Of a stretch of DNA of 64,000 nt, positions 58,170 through 64,000 are shown one piece after another. The first letter of the stretch is position 1, and the number at the start of each line of letters is the position of its first letter. The stretch comes from Methanobacteriota archaeon (GTDB lineage: Archaea > JAADCQ01 > Methanopyri > Methanopyrales > Methanopyraceae). The position numbers and the translations under genes are program-made. The stretch covers positions 124,001-188,000 of the forward strand of contig JAMOPO010000027.1 in the NCBI GenBank assembly GCA_027064425.1. The letters are read 5' to 3'. The notes beneath the pieces are model-generated. The model did no database searches. It was not told the origin of the DNA and was given only the letters and a program-made list of their open reading frames with translations.

Positions 58170-58661
58170 ATGCGGGTCCCGCTCCTCGAGGTCATCTTAC
58201 ACACGGACGGCTCCGTCACCCGCATCCTGCGTCGCTTCTTCGAGCGCGTGGAGATCCGACCCCTCGAGACCAAGAAGGTGCACGTGCGCGGTCGGGAGGC
58301 CGAGCTACTGGGCCTGCCGGACGGGGACGTGGCCTACCTGAGGCGCGTCGTGATCGAACTCGACGGTCGACCGGGCATCCTGGCCACGTCCTACGCCCGC
58401 CCGGACAACCTTCCCGGGCGCATGAGGCGGCTGGTCCTCCAGTCTCGTAAGCCTCTCGGCGCGATGATCGAGGAGCTGGAGCTCGAGACCCGGCGGGAGA
58501 TCGTGAGAGTGGGCACGACCAGGCTGTCGGGTGAGGAGCGCCGACTGCTCGAGACCGAGGCCCGGGAGGTTCCCTGGCGGGAGTACGTGGTTTACCACAA
58601 CAGGACGCCGATGCTGCTGATTCGAGAGAAGTTCAGCGCGGAGGTGTTTCGGAGGGATTAG
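58170..58661 (+). CDS. DUF98 / chorismate-lyase-like protein
   Basis: The 163-residue protein has L-L-E-V-I-L-H-T-D-G-S-V-T, Y-L-R-R-V-V-I-E-L-D-G-R-P-G-I-L-A-T-S-Y-A and R-E-Y-V-V-Y-H-N-R-T-P-M-L-L-I-R-E-K-F, the pattern of UbiC-like DUF98 proteins. In methanogens such an enzyme could make 4-hydroxybenzoate from chorismate for methanopterin. aroE two genes downstream fits a shikimate-pathway context. The reaction is inferred. Confidence 0.75.
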   Translation: MRVPLLEVILHTDGSVTRILRRFFERVEIRPLETKKVHVRGREAELLGLPDGDVAYLRRVVIELDGRPGILATSYARPDNLPGRMRRLVLQSRKPLGAMIEELELETRREIVRVGTTRLSGEERRLLETEAREVPWREYVVYHNRTPMLLIREKFSAEVFRRD

Positions 58662-58662
58662 G

Positions 58663-59514
58663 GTGGTTCAGAGGACGCTGGACGAGGTGCTGGAGGGGCG
58701 CCACGAGCTCAGCGCCGAGAGGATCCTGGTCGCCTCCGACGTGCACGTGGGTGACCGGTACCAGGGTCACGAGCCCGAGCTTCTGGAGCTGGCCCTGGAG
58801 CTCGCCCGGGATCAGGACCTCGTGGTCCTCGACGGGGACCTGGCGGACCCCAGGGCCGGGGATGAGGAGGTGAAGGGGTTCGTCGAGGAGCTCCGAGACC
58901 TGGCCTCGGAGGTCGAGGTGGTGGTCGTCCCCGGGAACCACGACACGGTCCGGCTGGTGAGACGGCTCGAGCGGGCTGGGGTCACCGTGCTGGCCCGGAA
59001 GTACGAGGAGCGTCGGGGCCGCGGTTGTCCGCCGGGGCACGAGGGCCCCTCGCTCGGTGGCCCGAAGCGGCTGGAGGTGGAGGGTCTGAAGTTCCTGATC
59101 GCGCACGGGCACGAGCCGTGCGGGGAGCTGGGGCTGGAGCCGCAGGAGCCGGGGAATCCGGTCGCCGAGGAGTCCCCGATGCCGAAGCGCGACCAGCTGC
59201 TGGACAACTACACGTGCCGGGAGCACGAGATGCCGGCCCGGCTGGAGGAGATCGCCCGGGCGAGCGACGCGGACGTCGTGATCACGGGCCACACGCACTG
59301 CAGGTTCCTGGGCAGCTTCGGCTCGACGCTGGTCGTCAACGTTGGAACCACGGCGTGCCCGGCCACGTGCGCCACGTGTCGGGACCCTCTTAACGTCGGT
59401 AACGTGTGCCTGATCCGGCTGTCCGGGTCGAGGGTCCGAGCCAAGCTGTTCAACCTCCGGGAGGCGCGGGTGGTGGAACGTGAGCGTGTCCGTGTCGATC
59501 GACGCGGAGACTAA
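58663..59514 (+). CDS. Calcineurin-like metallophosphoesterase with cysteine-rich C-terminus
   Basis: The five metal motifs are present: V-A-S-D-V-H-V-G-D, V-L-D-G-D-L-A-D, V-V-P-G-N-H-D, I-A-H-G-H-E and I-T-G-H-T-H. Near the end C-P-A-T-C-A-T-C contains three closely spaced cysteines, and earlier C-P-P-G-H and C-R-E-H occur, which is unusual for the family and may bind a metal. The substrate is unknown. The GTG start is 4 nt after GGAGGGAT. The last 35 bases overlap aroE. Confidence 0.82.
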   Translation: MVQRTLDEVLEGRHELSAERILVASDVHVGDRYQGHEPELLELALELARDQDLVVLDGDLADPRAGDEEVKGFVEELRDLASEVEVVVVPGNHDTVRLVRRLERAGVTVLARKYEERRGRGCPPGHEGPSLGGPKRLEVEGLKFLIAHGHEPCGELGLEPQEPGNPVAEESPMPKRDQLLDNYTCREHEMPARLEEIARASDADVVITGHTHCRFLGSFGSTLVVNVGTTACPATCATCRDPLNVGNVCLIRLSGSRVRAKLFNLREARVVERERVRVDRRGD

Positions 59515-60349
59515 GCTCGTGGGCCTCATCGGTCACCCGGTGGAGCACTCCCTGTCGCCGCCCATGCACAACGCGGCGTTCCGGGAGCTGGGGCTGAACT
59601 ACGTCTACGTGGCGTTCGACGTGCCGGAGGAGGAGCTGGAGGACGCCATCCGGGGCGCGTTGGGGCTCGGGATCGTCGGGCTGAACGTGACCATCCCTCA
59701 CAAGGAGCGGGCGCTGGAGCTCTGCGACACCGTCGATAAGGACGCAGAGCTGATCGGTGCGGTGAACACGCTGCGGTTCAGGAAGGGCGAGGTCGAGGGG
59801 TACAACACGGACGGTGAGGGGTTCCTGCGGGCGCTGAGGGAGGAGGTCGACTTCGATCCCAAGGGCGTGAAGGCGGTGATCCTGGGCGCCGGTGGGGCGG
59901 CGCGGGCGGTCACGTTCAAGCTGGCCACGGAGGGTGCGGACGAGCTGGTGATCGCGAACCGGACGTACGAGCGCGGGGAGCGGCTGGCGAGGGAGCTGGA
60001 GGAGAAGACGGGCGTGAGAGCCCGGGCGGTGGAGCTCGACCGGGAGGTGCTGCGGGAGGAGCTCCGGGACGCGGAGCTGCTCGTGGACGCTACCCCGGTG
60101 GGCATGCACCCCAACGAGGACGAGCCGCCGCTGGTCACGGCCCGGGAGATGCACGAGGACCTCATCGTGAACGACCTGGTGTACAACCCACCGAAGACCC
60201 GGCTGCTCGAGGAGGCGGAGCGGGCGGGGGCGACCCCGGTCGACGGCGTGGGGATGCTCGTGCACCAGGGTGCGCTGGCCTTCGAGCTCTGGACGGGTGA
60301 GAAGGCGCCGGTGGACGTCATGCGTGAGGCTGTGCTGGAACACCTCTGA
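59480..60349 (+). CDS. aroE: Shikimate dehydrogenase
   Basis: AroE reduces 3-dehydroshikimate with NADPH in aromatic amino acid synthesis. Motifs are L-I-G-H-P-V-E-H-S-L-S-P-P-M-H-N-A-A-F, G-L-N-V-T-I-P-H-K-E (catalytic Lys), N-T-L-R-F, the Rossmann loop I-L-G-A-G-G-A-A-R-A and D-A-T-P-V-G-M. There are 289 residues from GTG 59480; GTGs at 59486 and 59492 are possible alternatives. It overlaps the metallophosphoesterase gene. Confidence 0.95.
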   Translation: MSVSVSIDAETKLVGLIGHPVEHSLSPPMHNAAFRELGLNYVYVAFDVPEEELEDAIRGALGLGIVGLNVTIPHKERALELCDTVDKDAELIGAVNTLRFRKGEVEGYNTDGEGFLRALREEVDFDPKGVKAVILGAGGAARAVTFKLATEGADELVIANRTYERGERLARELEEKTGVRARAVELDREVLREELRDAELLVDATPVGMHPNEDEPPLVTAREMHEDLIVNDLVYNPPKTRLLEEAERAGATPVDGVGMLVHQGALAFELWTGEKAPVDVMREAVLEHL

Positions 60350-60360
60350 GGAATCGTTGC

Positions 60361-60370
60361 GGATTTAAGG
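60361..60370 (+). promoter_or_regulatory. TATA box of ftr
   Basis: GGATTTAAGG is centred about 38 nt before the ftr ATG, implying a start of transcription near 60391 and a leader of about 12-13 nt that holds little more than the GGGGGTG ribosome site. Confidence 0.6.
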
Positions 60371-60403
60371 TGAGCAGGCCGGCGTCCGCCGGGGGTGCCG
60401 GGG

Positions 60404-61294
60404 ATGAAGATCAACGGGGTCGAGATCGAGGACACGTTCGCCGAGGCGTTCGAGGCCAAGATGGCTCGAATTCTGATCACCGCCGCGACCCACCGGTGGG
60501 CCAAGATCACGGCGCGGGAGACCGTGGGCTTCGGAACCTCCGTGATCATGTGCCCGGCGGAGGCGGGCGTCGACGTGGGGTACGTGAGGCCCGAAGAGAC
60601 CCCGGACGGGCGCCCCGGAGTCATCGTGATGATCGGCCACAACGATGAGGACGAGCTGAAGGAGCAGCTGCTGGACCGGATCGGTCAGTGCGTCATGACC
60701 GCCCCGACCGCGTCCGCCTTCGACGCGATGCCGGAGGACGAGAAGGAGGACGAGGATCGGGTAGGTTACAAGCTGAGCTTCTTCGGGGACGGTCACCAGG
60801 AGGAGGACGAGGTGGACGGTCGGAAGGTCTGGAGGGTGCCCATCGTGGAGGGTGAGTTCATCGTCGAGGACACGTTCGGCATCACGACGGGCGTCGCCGG
60901 CGGGAACTTCTACATCATGGCGGAGAGCCAGGCGGCCGGCCTGCAGGCGGCCGAGGCGGCCGTCGACGCGATCAAGCGCGTAGAGGGCGTGTACACGCCC
61001 TTCCCGGGCGGGATCGTAGCGTCCGCGTCCAAACCGGGGGCCAAGGAGTACGACTTCCTGCCGGCGTCCACGAACGACGCCTACTGCCCAACGGTGGAGG
61101 ACAACGAGCTGCCGGAGGGCGTCAAGTGCGTGTACGAGATAGTCATCAACGGGCTCAACGAGGAGGCCGTGAAGGAGGCGATGCGGGTGGGCATCGAGGC
61201 CGCCTGCCAGCAGCCGGGCGTCGTGAAGATCAGCGCCGGTAACTTCGGCGGGGAGCTGGGGCAGTACGAGCTACACCTGCACGACCTGTTCTAG
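60404..61294 (+). CDS. ftr: Formylmethanofuran:tetrahydromethanopterin formyltransferase
   Basis: Ftr transfers the formyl group from methanofuran to tetrahydromethanopterin, the second step of CO2 reduction to methane. The ATG at 60404 gives M-K-I-N-G-V-E-I-E-D-T-F-A-E-A-F, and the 296-residue sequence is recognisable throughout (F-G-T-S-V-I-M-C-P-A-E-A, G-G-N-F-Y-I-M-A-E-S, S-A-G-N-F-G-G). The very acidic composition fits the salt-dependent Methanopyrus enzyme. It has its own promoter and stands alone. Confidence 0.96.
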   Translation: MKINGVEIEDTFAEAFEAKMARILITAATHRWAKITARETVGFGTSVIMCPAEAGVDVGYVRPEETPDGRPGVIVMIGHNDEDELKEQLLDRIGQCVMTAPTASAFDAMPEDEKEDEDRVGYKLSFFGDGHQEEDEVDGRKVWRVPIVEGEFIVEDTFGITTGVAGGNFYIMAESQAAGLQAAEAAVDAIKRVEGVYTPFPGGIVASASKPGAKEYDFLPASTNDAYCPTVEDNELPEGVKCVYEIVINGLNEEAVKEAMRVGIEAACQQPGVVKISAGNFGGELGQYELHLHDLF

Positions 61295-61347
61295 GGTCAG
61301 CGAGGGTGACAGTCATCACCGGCAGGCCTCGGCACGGGCCTCTCTCT

Positions 61348-62478
61348 TCATCCCACCGCATCCACCCTCGGTGGTTCCTCAGGTATATTACCCACCCGGC
61401 GCTCGTCCACCGCCAGCTCCGCGGCCCCGGTCACGCGCACCCGAACCACCGGGACCCCCAGGTCATCCCGCGTCAGGTCGGCCGCGATCACCCGACCCAA
61501 ACCGCTCTCCCGGACCCGGTCCACCAGCTCCTTGAGGAGTTTATCCAGCGAGCGCGTCGCGAGCTCGTTCTCCAGGTCGTCCAGCTCGACCTCACCCCCG
61601 CTCCGGAACCAGTGGCGGTTGATCCGCTTCAGCCGCTTCGGGGTCAGCTTACCACCCATCGGGCCAACGCGCCGCGCGCCCTCAAACCCCTCCCGGGCCA
61701 TGAACACCCCCTGCGCCACCTCAAGCAGGGCTCGCAGCGCCGCCATCTCCGGGTTCGGGCTGCACCCGAACCCGAGCACCATTTCTCGAACGGAGGGGGC
61801 CTCCGCCACCGCACCCACCGCGTAAACTCCCGGGACGCGGGACGGCAGCAACCGCAGGTGGATCTCGCCGCCCACGTCCTCACCGATCGCCAGTCGGAGC
61901 CGCTCCAACCGGCCGTGCAATCGCAGCTCGGGCGCGGGCTCCCGGTGGTACTCGAACACGCTCCAGGCGTCCCGCTCCAGGACCTCCAGCAGCCCCTGAA
62001 CGATCGCCTCCTCCCGCGTGCGGCCCGCGGCCAGCCCGTTCGTGTGCGAGGGCAGCTCATCCTCGGGCCAGGGATGCAGCACCTCGTTCGCCGGGATGTG
62101 CACCGTGCCCCCTTCCGTTAGGTCCTCCGCAGGCATCCAACCGCGCGGCTCGGTCCGGTACCACGGGGGAACCCAGACGTTTCCGGGCCCGGGGTCACGC
62201 AGGGCGTCGTGATGGTCGGGCTCCGCGGAGGCTCTCTCCACGGACTCCATGATCCCGGAGACGGCCGACTGTTCCTCCGTCGTGCCCTTCCCAGCGTGCA
62301 CCTGCCGGCCGGCGGAGGCGGGGCGGAGGTAGACCCGAACCGGCACTCCTCCCACCTCACCGCTCGCCGCCCGTTTCAGACCGAGCCGGTCGGGGATGGA
62401 GCGCTCCCGCAGCCATTCCAGCGTGGCCGCGGGCTCCTTGGTCCGGAACCCCTCCACCTCGTAGACTATTTCTCCCAT
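61348..62478 (-). CDS. YcaO-domain protein, methanogenesis marker 1 (McrA glycine thioamidation)
   Basis: The 376-residue YcaO protein shows the ATP-binding blocks S-G-I-M-E-S-V-E-R, G-L-A-A-G-R-T-R-E-E-A-I-V-Q-G-L-L-E-V-L-E-R-D and S-P-N-P-E-M-A-A-L-R-A-L-L-E-V-A-Q, with D-L-T-R-D-D-L-G-V-P-V-V-R-V near the end. In methanogens this protein with TfuA forms the thioglycine in methyl-coenzyme M reductase. TfuA is not adjacent. The ATG is 6 nt after GGGGGGTGA. It is divergent, 25 nt, from the ATP-grasp gene. Confidence 0.88.
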   Translation of the reverse strand: MGEIVYEVEGFRTKEPAATLEWLRERSIPDRLGLKRAASGEVGGVPVRVYLRPASAGRQVHAGKGTTEEQSAVSGIMESVERASAEPDHHDALRDPGPGNVWVPPWYRTEPRGWMPAEDLTEGGTVHIPANEVLHPWPEDELPSHTNGLAAGRTREEAIVQGLLEVLERDAWSVFEYHREPAPELRLHGRLERLRLAIGEDVGGEIHLRLLPSRVPGVYAVGAVAEAPSVREMVLGFGCSPNPEMAALRALLEVAQGVFMAREGFEGARRVGPMGGKLTPKRLKRINRHWFRSGGEVELDDLENELATRSLDKLLKELVDRVRESGLGRVIAADLTRDDLGVPVVRVRVTGAAELAVDERRVGNIPEEPPRVDAVG

Positions 62479-62503
62479 CCCTCGTCACCCCCCGGGGATG
62501 CGC

Positions 62504-63433
62504 ATGCCGGACCGGGTGCTGGTATACGAGTACGCGGTGGCGGAGGGCGTGCGCGACCTGGTGGGCGAGGGAAAGGCGATGTTGGAGGCGCTACTGCTGG
62601 CGCTCCGGGAGGCAGGCGTCGAGACGGTCGCGGTCGCCGGCGAGGACGTGGGCGTGCGCTGGGCCGATCTAGTGGTGCGCCGGGAGTCGGAGGCGCTGGA
62701 GCTCGCGGACGCGGCGGTGGTGATAGCACCAGAGTCGGGCGGGGTGCTCCGAGATAAAATAAGGGACTTTAAACGCCGGCTCCGCGTGCTCGGTCCCTCT
62801 CCGGAGGCCGTGGAGGTGGCGGGGGACAAGCTCCAGACCCTGGAGGCGTTGGAGGGGGCCTCGTCGTTCCGGGTCCCCGCGCGGGGCGGCGAGGTCACCG
62901 TGGGGAAGCCCGCGGACGGGGTGGGCGCTGAGGGCGTGCGCGTCGGTGAAGGGGAGCTGGAGGTGGAGTTCGTACCGGGGTCGCACCACAGCCTCCTCTG
63001 CGTGACCGACGGGGAGTCGGTCGAGGTCGTGGGGGTCAACGACCAGTTCATCGCCCTCGCCGGAGAGGAGTTTGTGTACCTGGGGGGTAGGACGCCTTCG
63101 AGGTCGAGGAAGGTGCGAGAGGTTGCCCTGGACGTGGCCGAGGAGGTGGTGGAGCGCATCAGCGGCCTGTCGGGCATGTTCGGGGTTGACCTCGTCCTGA
63201 GCGGGGACGTGCCTTACGTCATCGAGGTGAACCCTCGGCCGACGACCCCCGTGGTCGGCGCCGCCATGGAGGATCCGGAGAGGCTGGCGGAGGCGCTGCT
63301 GGAGGGCCCGTCCCACGGGACCTGGTCTTACTCGAACGAGTACGTGTTCGTGAAAGTAGGTGCGGAGGCTCTGGTGCCGAACGGGTTCAGTAGGGTGGAA
63401 AGGCTGGGTGACATTCTAGTCTACCGGGGGTAG
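62504..63433 (+). CDS. mfnD: ATP-grasp ligase, MfnD-like (tyramine-L-glutamate ligase)
   Basis: MfnD joins glutamate to tyramine in methanofuran synthesis. The protein has V-L-V-Y-E-Y-A-V-A-E-G at the start, V-A-G-D-K-L-Q-T-L-E-A-L in the middle and the metal-binding F-G-V-D-L-V-L-S-G-D-V-P-Y-V-I-E-V-N-P-R of ATP-grasp enzymes. ATG 62504 is 6 nt after GGGG; ATG 62498 touches it. The next gene is mfnF-like, which supports the assignment, since both act in the same pathway. Confidence 0.82.
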   Translation: MPDRVLVYEYAVAEGVRDLVGEGKAMLEALLLALREAGVETVAVAGEDVGVRWADLVVRRESEALELADAAVVIAPESGGVLRDKIRDFKRRLRVLGPSPEAVEVAGDKLQTLEALEGASSFRVPARGGEVTVGKPADGVGAEGVRVGEGELEVEFVPGSHHSLLCVTDGESVEVVGVNDQFIALAGEEFVYLGGRTPSRSRKVREVALDVAEEVVERISGLSGMFGVDLVLSGDVPYVIEVNPRPTTPVVGAAMEDPERLAEALLEGPSHGTWSYSNEYVFVKVGAEALVPNGFSRVERLGDILVYRG

Positions 63434-63438
63434 GCGTC

Positions 63439-64000
63439 CTGCGCGTGCTCGGGCTGGACGTCGGTGGTGCTCACACCGACGTGGCGCTGGTGAGGGTGGA
63501 GGGGAGCGAGCTGGAGGTGGTGATGACCAAGCGGAAGTACATCCCGCTGTGGAAGCGTCGGGGCAGGAGGCGCCTGCAGCGGTTCGTGAGGCGTGTGCTC
63601 TTCCGGTCCCGCCCGGAGCTTGTCGGGCTCACGATGTCCGGAGAGCTGGCGGACGCCTTTGAGACGCGGCGGGAGGGCGTGGAGTACATCGTGAGGACCG
63701 TGACGTCCGCCTCCCGCGCGCCGGTGCGCGTGGTGACGGCGTCGGGGGACACGATCGAGCCTGGGGAGTGCTCGGAGGCCTGGCGGGAGGTGGCCTCGGC
63801 CAACTGGCGGGCCACGGCGGAGCTGCTGGCCGAGCTGTACCCGGGCTCCTATCTGTTCTCGGACCTGGGTTCGACCACGCTTGACCTGATCCCGATCGTG
63901 GACGGGGAGGTGCGGGCCAAGGGCCGGACGGACCTGGAGCGGTTGAAGTCGGGCGAGCTCGTGTACCTCGGGGCCCTGCGGACGCCGATCGGGTTCCTGC
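63439..64000 (+). CDS. mfnF: MfnF-like methanofuran synthesis protein (partial, runs off right edge)
   Basis: The frame is open to the window end (187 codons). It reads V-L-G-L-D-V-G-G-A-H-T-D-V-A-L, an actin-fold/hydantoinase-type first phosphate motif, and later L-F-S-D-L-G-S-T-T-L-D-L-I-P-I. This is the H4MPT-linked C1 pathway protein family that includes MfnF, which couples the furan and tyramine-glutamate parts. A CTG at 63439-63441 lies 8 nt after GGGGG and gives the better N-terminus M-R-V-L-G-L-D; the first standard start is GTG 63445. Confidence 0.82.
   Translation, partial: MRVLGLDVGGAHTDVALVRVEGSELEVVMTKRKYIPLWKRRGRRRLQRFVRRVLFRSRPELVGLTMSGELADAFETRREGVEYIVRTVTSASRAPVRVVTASGDTIEPGECSEAWREVASANWRATAELLAELYPGSYLFSDLGSTTLDLIPIVDGEVRAKGRTDLERLKSGELVYLGALRTPIGFL

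Overview
The window is a gene-dense, GC-rich stretch of a hyperthermophilic methanogen. Gene content and protein sequences point to Methanopyrus (the M. kandleri lineage); the exact strain cannot be fixed from this alone. The grounds are core methanogenesis genes (ftr, vhuG-vhuA-vhuU, tfrB, marker protein 8, the YcaO protein that modifies McrA, comB, mfnD/mfnF), archaeal information-processing genes (trm1, tgtA, tmcA, cbf5, gatE, L35Ae, archaeal glyS), a selenocysteine system (vhuU with a UGA codon, its SECIS element, and selB), a sortase as expected for a pseudomurein-walled methanogen, and proteins very rich in Glu and Arg. TTG and GTG starts are at least as common as ATG, and 4-base stop/start overlaps (ATGA, GTGA, TTGA) are the rule inside operons.

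Layout. 1-3225 (minus): RNase HII, a radical-SAM activase, archaeosine transglycosylase TgtA and a divergent Trm1 paralogue cut by the left edge. 3268-6365: a small unknown gene, a creatininase/ArfB-like amidohydrolase, then a cobalt ECF transporter cbiM-cbiQ-cbiO in which cbiQ carries a frameshift. 6475-8897: the selenium-type F420-non-reducing hydrogenase genes vhuG, vhuA and the 47-residue vhuU, followed by a textbook archaeal SECIS hairpin. 8880-11326: a small membrane protein, tRNA-Gln(UUG), a 41-residue basic protein, an MntR-type regulator and DUF434. 11403-15655: hisF, two metallopeptidase-like genes, an RNA methylase-like protein and a PHP phosphoesterase. 15669-18755 (minus): an Era-like GTPase, DUF2073, zinc-ribbon, unknown protein and actin/MreB-like ATPase operon. 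18782-23330 (plus): a PmtA-like methyltransferase, archaetidylserine decarboxylase and synthase, a DUF515 membrane protein, a Gly/Ala-rich surface protein and a sortase. 23327-26787 (minus): a RecJ-like DHH protein and a DegT aminotransferase. 26814-34408: L35Ae, Trm1, a HUMPS-family fusion, GlyRS, TrmO, marker protein 8, SelB and a TIM-barrel protein. 34431-43839: TmcA, DUF429, a TtcA/CTU1-like thiolase, two TauE permeases around a UspA, DUF166-TraB-ComB, a SPOUT methyltransferase and a winged-helix regulator. 43900-53717: Cbf5, TfrB, DUF366, Ogt, GatE, an M20 peptidase, GlmS and a TrkA-N/DHH protein. 53875-64000: S26e, DUF2148, an unknown gene, GlyA-SerB-coiled coil, DUF98, a metallophosphoesterase, AroE, Ftr, YcaO, and MfnD-MfnF cut by the right edge.

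How they connect: SelB and the SECIS serve VhuU; tRNA-Gln is presumably charged by the GatDE route, of which GatE is here; SerB feeds GlyA; VhuGAU and TfrB handle the electron and thiol side of methanogenesis, and Ftr the C1 side. Points most worth a second look are the sortase with its adjacent candidate substrate, the SECIS that overlaps a convergent gene, the degenerate Trm1 paralogue, the GTPase-actin operon, several genes whose only well-placed start is a non-standard codon, and a recurring architecture of divergent genes 25-27 nt apart with back-to-back Shine-Dalgarno palindromes. No intergenic stretch exceeds 300 bases, and no CRISPR array or complete insertion sequence was seen.
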